Assembly (NCBI GenBank): GCA_920105625.2
Contig: OV050030.1
Coordinates: forward strand, 250,387,889-250,451,888
DNA from: Clusia tigrina
Lineage: Eukaryota > Arthropoda > Insecta > Diptera > Clusiidae
Direction of reading: 5' to 3'
Length of the DNA: 64,000 nucleotides
Positions 35,346-49,280 of this stretch are shown here, piece by piece. A program made the position numbers and the translations under genes. How positions within the stretch are numbered: the first letter of the stretch is position 1; each line of letters begins with the position of its first letter. Below the pieces are notes generated by a model, which had not been told where the DNA came from, ran no database searches, and saw only the letters and a program-made list of their open reading frames with translations.

Positions 35346-37160
35346 TCCTACACCTATGAAAGTTTGCAACATACAAATTCTTGTAACTTTTTACTGGAGC
35401 GTCATAAAACCTTGAAATTTTGTAACAATAAAGTACTCGAGCCTCTTGTCAATTTAAGCTATCGCTCAAAGGTATGCTTCCCTTGAGTCCCAAATGAAAC
35501 ACTGATAAAACTTCAAATGGCCCTAACTTCTATACGGTACGTCCTACACCTATCAAAGTTTGCAACATACAAATGCTTGTAACTTTTTACTGGAGCGTCA
35601 TAAAACCTTGAAATTTTGTAACAATAAAGTACTCGAGCCTCTTGTCAATTTAAGCTATCGCTCAAAGCTATGCTACCCTTGAGTCCCAAATCAAACACTG
35701 ATAAAACTTCAAATGGCCCTAATTTCTATACGGTACGTCCTACACTTATCAAAGTTTGCAACATACAAATGCTTGTAACTTTTTACTGGAGCGTCATAAA
35801 ACCTTGAAATTTTGTAACAATATAATACTCGAGCCTCTTGTCAATTTAAGCTATCGCTCAAAGCTATGCTACCCTTGAGTCACAAATCAAATGCTGATAA
35901 AACTTCAAATGGCCCTAACTTCTATACAGTACGTCCTACACCTATCAAAGTTTGCAACATACAAATGCTTGTAACTTTTTACTGGAGCGTCACAAACCTT
36001 GAAATCTTGTAACAATAAAGTACTCGAGCCTCTTGTCAATTTAAGGTATCGCTCAAAGCTATGCTACCCTTGCCTCCCAAATCAAACACTGATAAAACTT
36101 CAAATGGTTCTAACTTCTATACGGTGCGTCCTACACCTATCAAAGTTTGCAACATACAAATGCTTGTAACTTTTTACTGGAGCGTCACAAACCTTGAAAT
36201 CTTGTAACAATAAAGTACTCGAGCCTCTTGTCAATTTAAGCTATCGCTCAAAGCTATGCTACCCTTGAATCACAAATCAAACGCTGATAAAATTTCAAAT
36301 GGCTCTAACTTCTGTACGGTACGTCCTACACCTATCAAAGTTTGCAACATACAAATGCTTGTAACTTTTTACTGGAGCGTCATAAAACCTTGAAATTTTG
36401 TAACAATAAAGTACTCGAACCTCTTGTCAATTTAAGCTATCGCTCAAAGCTATGCTACCCTTGAGTCCCAAATCAAACACTGATAAAACTTCAACTGGCC
36501 ATAACTTCTATACGGTACGTAATACACCTATCAAAGTTTGCAACATACAAATGCTTGTAACTTTTTACTGGAGCGTCATAAAACCTTGAAATTTTGTAAC
36601 AATAAAGTACTCGAGCCTCTTGTCAATTTAAGCTATCGGTCAAAGCTATGCTACCCTTGGGTCCCAAATCAAACACTGATAAAATTTCAAATGGCCCTAA
36701 CTTCTATACGGTACGTCCTACACCTATCAAAGTTTGCAACACACAAATGCTTATAACTTTTTACTGGAGCGTCATAAAACCTTGAAATTTTGTAACAATA
36801 AAGTACTGGAGCCTCTTGTCAATTTAAGCTATCGCTCAAAGCTATGCTACCCTTGAGTCACAAATCCAACACTGATATAACTTCAAATGGCCCTAACTTC
36901 TATACGGTACGTCCTACACCTATCAAAGTTTGCAACACACAAATGCTTATAACTTTTTACTGGAGCGTCATAAAACCTTGAAATTTTGTAACAATAAAGT
37001 ACTCGAGCCTCTTGTCAATTTAAGCTATCGCTCAAAGCTATGCTACCCTTGAGTCCCAAATCAAACAGTGAGAAAACTTCAAATGGCCGTAACTTCTATA
37101 CGGTACGTCCTACACCTATCAAAGTTTGCAACATACAAATGCTTGTAACTTTTGACTGGA
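35024..37160 (+). repeat. Family A HOR interval, eleven monomers (2,137 bp)
   Basis: It has the m1-m6 series as in HOR A, with TATCGGTCAAAGC/CTTGGGTCCC and GATATAAC monomers added before m7. That is 392 bp (two monomers) more than the 1,745-bp unit. A TACTGGAGCC variant near 36806 removes the XhoI site. Confidence 0.8.
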
Positions 37161-39494
37161 GCGTTGTAACAATAAAGTACTCGAGCCTCTTGTCAAATTA
37201 AGCTATCGCTCAAAGCTATGCTACCCTTGAGTCCCAAATCAAACAGTGAGAAAACTTCAAATGGCCGTAACTTCTATACGGTACGTCCTACACCTATCAA
37301 AGTTTGCAAACACACAAATGCTTGTAACTTTTTACTGGAGCGTCATAGAACCTTGAAATTTTGTAACAATAAAGTACTCGGGCCTCTTGTCAATTTAAGC
37401 TATCGCTCAAAGCTATGTTACCCTTGAGTCCCAAATCAAACACTGATAAAACTTCAAATGGCTCTAACTTCTATACGGTACGTCCTACACCTATGAAAGT
37501 TTGCAACATACAAATTCTTGTAACTTTTTACTGGAGCGTCATAAAACCTTGAAATTTTGTAACAATAAAGTACTCGAGCCTCTTGTCAATTTAAGCTATC
37601 GCTCAAAGGTATGCTTCCCTTGAGTCTCAAATGAAACACTGATAAAACTTCAAATGGCCCTAACTTCTATACGGTACGTCCTACACCTATCAAAGTTTGC
37701 AACATACAAATGCTTGTAACTTTTTACTGGAGCGTCATAAAACCTTGAAATTTTGTAACAATAAAGTACTCGAGCCTCTTGTCAATTTAAGCTATCGCTC
37801 AAAGCTATGCTACCCTTGAGTCCCAAATCAAACACTGATAAAACTTCAAATGGCCCTAATTTCTATACGGTACGTCCTACACTTATCAAAGTTTGCAACA
37901 TACAAATGCTTGTAACTTTTTACTGGAGCGTCATAAAACCTTGAAATTTTGTAACAATATAATACTCGAGCCTCTTGTCAATTTAAACTATCGCTCAAAG
38001 CTATGCTACCCTTGAGTCACAAATCAAATGCTGATAAAACTTCAAATGGCCCTAACTTCTATACAGTACGTCCTACACCTATCAAAGTTTGCAACATACA
38101 AATGCTTGTAACTTTTTACTGGAGCGTCACAAGCCTTGAAATCTTGTAACAATAAAGTACTCGAGCCTCTTGTCAATTTAAGGTATCGCTCAAAGCTATG
38201 CTACCCTTGCCTCCCAAATCGAACACTGATAAAACTTCAAATGGTTCTAACTTCTATACGGTGCGTCCTACACCTATCAAAGTTTGCAACATACAAATGC
38301 TTGTAACTTTTTACTGGAGCGTCATAAAACCTTGAAATTTTGTAACAATAAAGTACTGGAGCCTCTTGTCAATTTAAGCTATCGCTCAAAGCTATGCTAC
38401 CCTTGAGTCACAAATCCAACACTGATATAACTTCAAATGGCCCTAACTTCTATACGGTACGTCCTACACCTATCAAAGTTTGCAACACACAAATGCTTAT
38501 AACTTTTTACTGGAGCGTCATAAAACCTTGAAATTTTGTAACAATAAAGTACTGGAGCCTCTTGTCAATTTAAGCTATCGCTCAAAGCTTTGCTACCCTT
38601 GAGTCCCAAATCAAACTCTGATAAAACTTCAAATGGCCCTAACTTCTATACGGTACGTCCTACACGTATCAAAGTTTGCAACACACAAATGCTTGTAACT
38701 TTTTACTGGAGCTTCATAGAACCTTGAAATTTTGTAACAATAAAGTACTCGGGCTTCTTGTCAATTTAAGCTATCGCTCAAAGCTATGCTACCATTGAGT
38801 CCCAAATCAAACACTGATAAAACTTAAAATGGCTCTAACTTCTATACGGTACGTCCTACACCTATCAAAGTTTGCAACATACAAATGCTTGTAACTTTTT
38901 ACTGGAGCGTCAGAAAACCTTGAAATTTTGTAACAATAAAGTACTCGAGCCTCTTGTCAATTTAAGCTATCGGTCAAAGCTATGCTACCCTTGAGTCACA
39001 AATCAAACGCTGATAAAATTTCAAATGGCTCTAACTTCTGTACGGTACGTCCTACACCTATCAAAGTTTGCAACATACAAATGCTTGTAACTTTTTACTG
39101 GAGCGTCATAAAACCTTGAAATTTTGTAACAATAAAGTACTCGAACCTCTTGTCAATTTAAGCTATCGCTCAAAGCTATGCTACCCTTGAGTCCCAAATC
39201 AAACACTGATAAAACTTCAAATGGCCATAACTTCTATACGGTACGTAATACACCTATCAAAGTTTGCAACATACAAATGCTTGTAACTTTTTACTGGAGC
39301 GTCATAAAACCTTGAAATTTTGTAACAATAAAGTACTCGAGCCTCTTGTCAATTTAAGCTGTCGCTCAAAGCTATGCTACCCTTGAGTCCCAAATCAAAC
39401 AGTGAGAAAACTTCAAATGGCCGTAACTTCTATACGGTACGTCCTACACCTACCAAAGTTTGCAACATACAAATGCTTGTAACTTTTGACTGGA
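37161..39494 (+). repeat. Family A HOR interval, 2,334 bp
   Basis: It is the first of three neighbouring intervals sharing marks that I did not see elsewhere in family A: TTGTCAAATTAAGC near 37195, GAGTCTCAAATG near 37622 and AATCGAACACTG near 38218. Two TACTGGAGCC monomers (38357 and 38552) and a GAGCTTCATAG monomer follow. The shared marks show local homogenisation. Confidence 0.8.
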
Positions 39495-40012
39495 GCGTTG
39501 TAACAATAAAGTACTCGAGCCTCTTGTCAAATTAAGCTATCGCTCAAAGCTATGCTACCCTTGAGTCCCAAATCAAACAGTGAGAAAACTTCAAATGGCC
39601 GTAACTTCTATACGGTACGTCCTACACCTATCAAAGTTTGCAAACACACAAATGCTTGTAACTTTTTACTGGAGCGTCATAGAACCTTGAAATTTTGTAA
39701 CAATAAAGTACTCGGGCCTCTTGTCAATTTAAGCTATCGCTCAAAGCTATGTTACCCTTGAGTCCCAAATCAAACACTGATAAAACTTCAAATGGCTCTA
39801 ACTTCTATACGGTACGTCCTACACCTATGAAAGTTTGCAACATACAAATTCTTGTAACTTTTTACTGGAGCGTCATAAAACCTTGAAATTTTGTAACAAT
39901 AAAGTACTCGAGCCTCTTGTCAATTTAAGCTATCGCTCAAAGGTATGCTTCCCTTGAGTCTCAAATGAAACACTGATAAAACTTCATATGGCCCTAACTT
40001 CTATACGGTACG

Positions 40013-40795
40013 TCCTACACCTATCAAAGTTTGCAACATACAAATGCTTGTAACTTTTTACTGGAGCGTCATAAAACCTTGAAATTTTGTAACAATAAAG
40101 TACTCGAGCCTCTTGTCAATTTAAGCTATCGCTCAAAGCTATGCTACCCTTGAGTCCCAAATCAAACACTGATAAAACTTCAAATGGCCCTAATTTCTAT
40201 ACGGTACGTCCTACACTTATCAAAGTTTGCAACATACAAATGCTTGTAACTTTTTACTGGAGCGTCATAAAACCTTGAAATTTTGTAACAATATAATACT
40301 CGAGCCTCTTGTCAATTTAAGCTATCGCTCAAAGCTATGCTACCCTTGAGTCACAAATCAAATGCTGATAAAACTTCAAATGGCCCTAACTTCTATACAG
40401 TACGTCCTACACCTATCAAAGTTTGCAACATACAAATGCTTGTAACTTTTTACTGGAGCGTCACAAACCTTGAAATCTTGTAACAATAAAGTACTCGAGC
40501 CTCTTGTCAATTTAAGGTATCGCTCAAAGCTATGCTACCCTTGCCTCCCAAATCGAACACTGATAAAACTTCAAATGGTTCTAACTTCTATACGGTGCGT
40601 CCTACACCTATCAAAGTTTGCAACATACAAATGCTTGTAACTTTTTACTGGAGCGTCATAAAACCTTGAAATTTTGTAACAATAAAGTACTCGAGCCTCT
40701 TGTCAATTTAAGCTATCGCTCAAAGGTATGCTTCCCTTGAGTCTCAAATGAAACACTGATAAAACTTCATATGGCCCTAACTTCTATACGGTACG
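40013..40795 (+). repeat. Four-monomer tandem duplication, first unit (783 bp)
   Basis: It holds m2, m3, m4 and a chimeric monomer (40600-40795) whose tail is m1-like (CAAAGGTATGCTTCC, GAGTCTCAAATG, CTTCATATGG). CTTCATATGG, an NdeI site, occurs at 39981-39991 and again exactly 783 bp later. I did not see it elsewhere. Confidence 0.85.
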
Positions 40796-41578
40796 TCCTA
40801 CACCTATCAAAGTTTGCAACATACAAATGCTTGTAACTTTTTACTGGAGCGTCATAAAACCTTGAAATTTTGTAACAATAAAGTACTCGAGCCTCTTGTC
40901 AATTTAAGCTATCGCTCAAAGCTATGCTACCCTTGAGTCCCAAATCAAACACTGATAAAACTTCAAATGGCCCTAATTTCTATACGGTACGTCCTACACT
41001 TATCAAAGTTTGCAACATACAAATGCTTGTAACTTTTTACTGGAGCGTCATAAAACCTTGAAATTTTGTAACAATATAATACTCGAGCCTCTTGTCAATT
41101 TAAGCTATCGCTCAAAGCTATGCTACCCTTGAGTCACAAATCAAATGCTGATAAAACTTCAAATGGCCCTAACTTCTATACAGTACGTCCTACACCTATC
41201 AAAGTTTGCAACATACAAATGCTTGTAACTTTTTACTGGAGCGTCACAAACCTTGAAATCTTGTAACAATAAAGTACTCGAGCCTCTTGTCAATTTAAGG
41301 TATCGCTCAAAGCTATGCTACCCTTGCCTCCCAAATCGAACACTGATAAAACTTCAAATGGTTCTAACTTCTATACGGTGCGTCCTACACCTATCAAAGT
41401 TTGCAACATACAAATGCTTGTAACTTTTTACTGGAGCGTCATAAAACCTTGAAATTTTGTAACAATAAAGTACTGGAACCTCTTGTCAATTTAAGCTATC
41501 GCTCAAAGCTATGCTACCCTTGAGTCACAAATCCAACACTGATATAACTTCAAATGGCCCTAACTTCTATACGGTACG
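40796..41578 (+). repeat. Four-monomer tandem duplication, second unit (783 bp)
   Basis: The first three monomers repeat the preceding unit almost base for base. The fourth differs (TACTGGAACC, AAATCCAACACTGATATAAC) and rejoins the ordinary order. Confidence 0.85.
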
Positions 41579-42415
41579 TCCTACACCTATCAAAGTTTGC
41601 AACACACAAATGCTTGTAACTTTTTACTGGAGTTTCATAGAACCTTGAAATTTTGTAACAATAAAGTACTCGGGCTTCTTGTCAATTTAAGCTATCGCTC
41701 AAAGCTATGCTACCATTGAGTCCCAAATCAAACACTGATAAAACTTAAAATGGCTCTAACTTCTATACGGTACGTCCTACACCTATCAAAGTTTGCAACA
41801 TACAAATGCTTGTAACTTTTTACTGGAGCGTCATAAAACCTTGAAATTTTGTAACAATAAAGTACTCGAGCCTCTTGTCAATTTAAGCTATCGGTCAAAG
41901 CTATGCTACCCTTGAGTCACAAATCAAACGCTGATAAAATTTCAAATGGCTCTAACTTCTGTACGGTACGTCCTACACCTATCAAAGTTTGCAACATACA
42001 AATGCTTGTAACTTTTTACTGGAGCGTCATAAAACCTTGAAATTTTGTAACAATAAAGTACTCGAACCTCTTGTCAATTTAAGCTATCGCTCAAAGCTAT
42101 GCTACCCTTGAGTCCCAAATCAAACACTGATAAAACTTCAAATGGCCCTAACTTCTATACGGTACGTCCTACACCTATCAAAGTTTGCAACATACAAATG
42201 CTTGTAACTTTTTACTGGAGCGTCATAAAACCTTGAAATTTTGTAACAATAAAGTACTCGAGCCTCTTGTCAATTTAAGCTATCGCTCAAAGCTATGCTA
42301 CCCTTGAGTCCCAAATCAAACAGTGAGAAAACTTCAAATGGCCGTAACTTCTATACGGTACGTCCTACACCTATCAAAGTTTGCAACATACAAATGCTTG
42401 TAACTTTTGACTGGA

Positions 42416-45283
42416 GCGTTGTAACAATAAAGTACTCGAGCCTCTTGTCAAATTAAGCTATCGCTCAAAGCTATGCTACCCTTGAGTCCCAAATCAAACA
42501 GTGAGAAAACTTCAAATGGCCGTAACTTCTATACGGTACGTCCTACACCTATCAAAGTTTGCAAACACACAAATGCTTGTAACTTTTTACTGGAGCGTCA
42601 TAGAACCTTGAAATTTTGTAACAATAAAGTACTCGGGCCTCTTGTCAATTTAAGCTATCGCTCAAAGCTATGTTACCCTTGAGTCCCAAATCAAACACTG
42701 ATAAAACTTCAAATGGCTCTAACTTCTATACGGTACGTCCTACACCTATGAAAGTTTGCAACATACAAATTCTTGTAACTTTTTACTGGAGCGTCATAAA
42801 ACCTTGAAATTTTGTAACAATAAAGTACTCGAGCCTCTTGTCAATTTAAGCTATCGCTCAAAGGTATGCTTCCCTTGAGTCTCAAATGAAACACTGATAA
42901 AACTTCAAATGGCCCTAACTTCTATACGGTACGTCCTACACCTATCAAAGTTTGCAACATACAAATGCTTGTAACTTTTTACTGGAGCGTCATAAAACCT
43001 TGAAATTTTGTAACAATAAAGTACTCGAGCCTCTTGTCAATTTAAGCTATCGCTCAAAGCTATGCTACCCTTGAGTCCCAAATCAAACACTGATAAAACT
43101 TCAAATGGCCCTAATTTCTATACGGTACGTCCTACACTTATCAAAGTTTGCAACATACAAATGCTTGTAACTTTTTACTGGAGCGTCATAAAACCTTGAA
43201 ATTTTGTAACAACATAATACTCGAGCCTCTTGTCAATTTAAGCTATCGCTCAAAGCTATGCTACCCTTGAGTCACAAATCAAATGCTGATAAAACTTCAA
43301 ATGGCCCTAACTTCTATACAGTACGTCCTACACCTATCAAAGTTTGCAACATACAAATGCTTGTAACTTTTTACTGGAGCGTCACAAACCTTGAAATCTT
43401 GTAACAATAAAGTACTCGAGCCTCTTGTCAATTTATGGTATCGCTCAAAGCTATGCTACCCTTGCCTCCCAAATCGAACACTGATAAAACTTCAAATGGT
43501 TCTAACTTCTATACGGTGCGTCCTACACCTATCAAAGTTTGCAACATACAAATGCTTGTAACTTTTTACTGGAGCGTCACAAACCTTGAAATCTTGTAAC
43601 AATAAAGTGCTCGAGCCTCTTGTCAATTTAAGCTATCGCTCAAAGCTATGCTACCCTTGAGTCACAAATCAAACGCTGATAAAATTTCAAATGGCTCTAA
43701 CTTCTGTACGGTACGTCCTACACCTATCAAAGTTTGCAACATACAAATGCTTGTAACTTTTTACTGGAGCGTCATAAAACCTTGAAATTTTGTAACAATA
43801 AAGTACTCGAACCTCTTGTCAATTTAAGCTATCGCTCAAAGCTATGCTACCCTTGAGTCCCAAATCAAACACTGATAAAACTTCAAATGGCCATAACTTC
43901 TATACGGTACGTAATACACCTATCAAAGTTTGCAACATACAAATGCTTGTAACTTTTTACTGGAGCGTCATAAAACCTTGAAATTTTGTAACAATAAAGT
44001 ACTCGAGCCTCTTGTCAATTTAAGCTATCGGTCAAAGCTATGCTACCCTTGGGTCCCAAATCAAACACTGATAAAATTTCAAATGGCCCTAACTTCTATA
44101 CGGTACGTCCTACACCTATCAAAGTTTGCAACACACAAATGCTTATAACTTTTTACTGGAGCGTCATAAAACCTTGAAATTTTGTAACAATAAAGTACTG
44201 GAGCCTCTTGTCAATTTAAGCTATCGCTCAAAGCTATGCTACCCTTGAGTCACAAATCCAACACTGATATAACTTCAAATGGCCCTAACTTCTATACGGT
44301 ACGTCCTACACTATCAAAATTTGCAACATACAAATGCTTGTAACTTTTTACTGGAGCGTCATAAAACCTTAAAATTTTGTAACAATAAAGTACTCGAGCC
44401 TCTTGTCAATTTAAGCTATCGCTCAAAGCTTTGCTACCCTTGAGTCCCAAATCAAACTCTGATAAAACTTCAAATGGCCCTAACTTCTATACGGTACGTC
44501 CTACACCTATCAAAGTTTGCAACACACAAATGCTTGTAACTTTTTACTGGAGCTTCATAGAACCTTGAAATTTTGTAACAATAAAGTACTCGGGCTTCTT
44601 GTCAATTTAAGCTATCGCTCAAAGCTATGCTACCATTGAGTCCCAAATCAAACACTGATAAAACTTAAAATGGCTCTAACTTCTATACGGTACGTCCTAC
44701 ACCTATCAAAGTTTGCAACATACAAATTCTTGTAATTTTTTACTGGAGCGTCATAAAACCTTGAAATTTTGTAACAATAAAGTACTCGAGCCTCTTGTCA
44801 ATTTAAGCTATCGCTCAAAGCTATGCTACCCTTGAGTCCCAAATGAAACACTGATAAAACTTCAAATGGCCCTAACTTCTATACGGTACGTCCTACACCT
44901 ATCAAAGTTTGCAACATACAAATGCTTGTAACTTTTTACTGGAGCGTCATAAAACCTTGAAATTTTGTAACAATAAAGTATTCGAGCCTCTTGTCTATTT
45001 AAGCTATCGCTCAAAGCTATGCTACCCTTGAGTCCCAAATCAAACACTGATAAAACTTCAAATGGCCCTAACTTCTATACGGTACGTCCTACACCTATCA
45101 AAGTTTGCAACACACAAATGCTTATAACTTTTTACTGGAGCGTCATAAAACCTTGAAATTTTGTAACAATAAAGTACTCGAGCCTCTTGCCAATTTAAGC
45201 TATCGCCCAAAGCTATGCTACCCTTGAGTCACAAATCAAACGCTGATAGACCTTCAAATGGCCCTAACTTCTATACGGTACAG
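42416..45283 (+). repeat. Last family A interval
   Basis: It runs m8, m9, m1 (42738), m2-m6, then TATCGGTCAAAGC/CTTGGGTCCC, TACTGGAGCC/GATATAAC, CCTACACTATC (44304) and CAAACTCTG monomers, as near 30.9-31.5 kb. It is the third interval with TTGTCAAATTAAGC, GAGTCTCAAATG and AATCGAACACTG. The next 18-bp-deletion monomer is almost 9 kb away, at 51404. Confidence 0.8.
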
Positions 45284-45470
45284 TCCTACACCTACCAAAG
45301 TTTGCAACATACAAATGCTTGTATTTTTTTTATTGGAGCGTCATAAAACGTTGAAATTTTGTAACAATAAAGTACTCGAGCCTCTTGTCAATTTAAGGTA
45401 TCGCTCAAAGCTTGCATCCCAAATCAAACACTTCTAAAATTTCAAATGGTTCTAACTTCTGTACGGTACG
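45284..45470 (+). repeat. 187-bp monomer with T-run and 10-bp deletion, copy 4
   Basis: It has the same signature as at 3902, 26794 and 32825, with CAAAGCTTGCATCCC instead of TTGCGTCCC. It lies close to the A-to-C change. Confidence 0.9.
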
Positions 45471-46059
45471 TCCTACACCTATCAAAGTTTGCAACATACA
45501 AATGCTTGTAACTTTTTACTGGAGCGTCATAAAACCTTGAAATTTTGTAACAATAAAGTACTCGAGCCTCTTGTCAATTTAAGCTTTCGCTCAAAGCTAT
45601 GCTACCCTTGAGTCCCAAATAAAACACTGATAAAACTTCGAATGGCCATAACTTCTATACGGTACGTAATACACCTATCAAAGTTTGCAACATACAAATG
45701 CTTGTAACTTTTTACTGGAGCGTCATAAAGCCTTGAAATTTTGTAACAATAAAGTACTCGAGCCTCTTGTCAATTTAAGCTATCGCTCAAAGCTATGCTA
45801 CCTTTGGGTCCCAAATCAAACACTGATAAAACTTCAAATGGCCCTAACTTCTATACGGTACGTCCTACACCTATCAAAGTTTGCAACACACAAATGTTTG
45901 TAACTTTTTACTGCAGCGTCATAAAACCTTGAAATTTTTTAACAATAAAGTACTCGAGCCTCTTGTCAATTTAAGCTATCGCTCAAAGCTATGCTACCCT
46001 TGAGTCACAAATCAAACGCTGATAAAACTTCAAATGGCCCTGACTTCTATACGGTACAG

Positions 46060-46255
46060 TCCTACACCTATCAAAATTTGCAACATACAAATGCTTGTAA
46101 CTTTTTACTGGAGCGTCATAAAACCTCGAAATTTTGTAACAATAAAGTACTCGAGCCTCTTTTCAATTTAAGCTATCGCTCAAAGCTATGCTACCCTTGA
46201 GTCCTAACTCAAACACTGATAAAACTTCAAATGGCCCTAACTTCTATACGGTACG
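46060..46255 (+). repeat. Boundary-type monomer before the family C core
   Basis: It is preceded by GGCCCTGACTTC and a GGTACAGTCC insertion, and carries AACCTCGAAATTTTG. This combination occurs only here and 15,605 bp downstream at 61665. Family C marks appear right after it, and family A marks stop before it. Confidence 0.8.
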
Positions 46256-48300
46256 TCCTACACCTATCAAAGTTTGCAACATACAAATGCTTGCAAGTTT
46301 TTATTGGAGCGTCATAAAACCTTGAAATTTTGTAACAATAAAGTACTCGAACCTCTTGTCAATTTAAGCTATTGCTCAAAGCTATGCTACCCTTGAGTCC
46401 CAAATCAAACACTGATAAAACTTCAAATGGCCCTAACTTCTATACGGTACGTCCTACACCTATCAAAGATGGCAACACACAAATGCTGGTAACTTTTTAC
46501 TGGAGCGTCATAAAACCTTGAAATTTTGTAACAATAAAGTACTCGAGCCTCTTGTCAATTTAAGCTATCGCTCAAAGCTATGATACCCTTGAGTCCCAAA
46601 TGAAACACTGATAAAACTTCAAGTGGCCCTAACTGCTATACGGTACATCCTACACCTATCAAAGTTTGCAACATACAAATTCTTGTAACTTTTTACTGGA
46701 GCGTCATAAAACCTTGAAATTTTGTAACAATAAAGTACTCGAGCCTCTTGTCAATATAAGCTATCGCTCAAAGCTATGCTACCCTTGAGTCCCAAATCAA
46801 ACACTGATAAAACTTCAAATGGCCCTAACTTCTATACGGTGCGTCCTACACTTATCAAAGTTTGCAACATACAAATGCTTGCAAGTTTTTACTGGAGCGT
46901 CATAAAACCTTGAAATTTTGTAACAATAAAGTACTCGAGCCTCTTGTCAATTTAAGCTATCGCTCAAAGCTATGCTACCCTTGAGTCCCAAATCGAACAC
47001 TGATAAAACTTCAAATGGCTCTAACTTCTATACGGTACGTCCTACACCTATCAAAGTTTGCAACATACAAATGCTTGTAACTTTTTACTGGAGCGTCATA
47101 AAACCTTGAAATTTTGTAACAATAAAGTACTCGAGCCTCTTGTCAATTTAAGCTATCGCTCAAAACTATACTACCCTTGAGTCCCAAATCAAACACTGAT
47201 AAAACTTCAAATGGCCCTAACTTCTATAGGGTACGTCCTACACCTATCAAAGTTGGCAACACACAAATGCTTGTAACTTTTTACTGGAGCGTCATAAAAC
47301 CTTGAAATTTTGTAACAATAAAGTACTCGAGCCTCTTGTCAATATAAGCTATCGCTCAAAGCTATGCTACCCTTGAGTCCCAAATGAAACACTGATAAAA
47401 CTTCAAATGGCCCTAACTTCTATACGGTACATCCTACACCTATCAAAGATTGCAACATACAAATTCTTGTAACTTTTTACTGGAGCGTCATAAAACCTTG
47501 AAATTTTGTAACAATAAAGTACTCGAGCCTCTTGTCAATATAAGCTATCGCTCAAAGCTATGCTACCCTTGAGTCCCAAATGAAACACTGATAAAACTTC
47601 AAATGGCCCTAACTTCTATACAGTACATCCTACACCTATCAAAGATTGCAACATACAAATTCTTGTAACTTTTTACTGGAGCGTCATAAAACCTTGAAAT
47701 TTTGTAACAATAAAGTACTCGAGCCTCTTGTCAATATAAGCTATCGCTCAAAGCTATGCTACCCTTGAGTCCCAAATCAAACACTGATAAAACTTCAAAT
47801 GGCCCTAACTTATATACGGTGCATCCTACACTTATCAAAGTTTGCAACATACAAATGCTTATAACTTTTTACTGGAGCGTCATAAAACCTTGAAATTTTG
47901 TAACAATAAAGTACTCGAGCCTCTTGTCAATATAAGCTATCGCTCAAAGCTATGCTACCCTTGAGTCCCAAATCAAACACTGATAAAACTTCAAATGGCC
48001 CTAACTTATATACGGTGCGTCCTACACTTATCAAACTTTGCAACATACAAATGCTTATAACTTTTTACTGGAGCGTCATAAAACCTTGAAATTTTGTAAC
48101 AATAAAGTACTCGAGCCTCTTGTCAATTTAAGCTATCGCTCAAAGCTATGATACCCTTGAGTCCCAAATGAAACACTGATAAAACTTCAAGTGGCCCTAA
48201 CTGCTATACGGTACATCCTACACCTATCAAAGTTTGCAACATACAAATTCTTGTAACTTTTTACTGGAGCGTCATAAAACCTTGAAATTTTGTAACAATA

Positions 48301-49280
48301 AAGTACTCGAGCCTCTTGTCAATATAAGCTATCGCTCAAAGCTATGCTACCCTTGAGTCCCAAATCAAACACTGATAAAACTTCAAATGGCCCTAACTTA
48401 TATACGGTGCGTCCTACACTTATCAAACTTTGCAACATACAAATGCTTATAACTTTTTACTGGAGCGTCATAAAACCTTGAAATTTTGTAACAATAAAGT
48501 ACTCGAGCCTCTTGTCAATTTAAGCTATCGCTCAAAGCTATGCTACCCTTGAGTCCCAAATCAAACACTGATAAAACTTCAAATGGCCCTAACTTCTATA
48601 CGGTGCGTCCTACACTTATCAAAGTTTGCAACATACAAATGCTTGCAAGTTTTTACTGGAGCGTCATAAAACCTTGAAATTTTGTAACAATAAAGTACTC
48701 GAGCCTCTTGTCAATTTAAGCTATCGCTCAAAGCTATGCTACCCTTGAGTCCCAAATCGAACACTGATAAAACTTCAAATGGCTCTAACTTCTATACGGT
48801 ACGTCCTACACCTATCAAAGTTTGCAACATACAAATGCTTGTAACTTTTTACTGGAGCGTCATAAAACCTTGAAATTTTGTAACAATAAAGTACTCGAGC
48901 CTCTTGTCAATTTAAGCTATCGCTCAAAACTATACTACCCTTGAGTCCCAAATCAAACACTGATAAAACTTCAAATGGCCCTAACTTCTATACGGTACGT
49001 CCTACACCTATCAAAGTTGGCAACACACAAATGCTTGTAACTTTTTACTGGAGCGTCATAAAACCTTGAAATTTTGTAACAATAAAGTACTCGAGCCTCT
49101 TGTCAATATAAGCTATCGCTCAAAGCTATGCTACCCTTGAGTCCCAAATGAAACACTGATAAAACTTCAAATGGCCCTAACTTCTATACGGTACATCCTA
49201 CACCTATCAAAGATTGCAACATACAAATTCTTGTAACTTTTTACTGGAGCGTCATAAAACCTTGAAATTTTGTAACAATA
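48301..49280 (+). repeat. Five-monomer family C repeat, copy 1 (980 bp)
   Basis: It contains AACTTATATACGGTGCG/CAAACTTTGC, GCTTGCAAG, ATCGAACACTG with GGCTCTAAC, CAAAACTATACTACC, and AAAGTTGGCAAC/AAAGATTGCAAC monomers. It is repeated at exactly 980 bp. Confidence 0.85.

Larger units (their letters stand above)
39495..42415 (+). repeat. Family A HOR interval, 2,921 bp
   Basis: It is the previous interval's order enlarged by an internal four-monomer duplication (second copy at 40796). It shares TTGTCAAATTAAGC, GAGTCTCAAATG and AATCGAACACTG with its neighbours, and carries a GAGTTTCATAG monomer near 41630. Confidence 0.8.
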
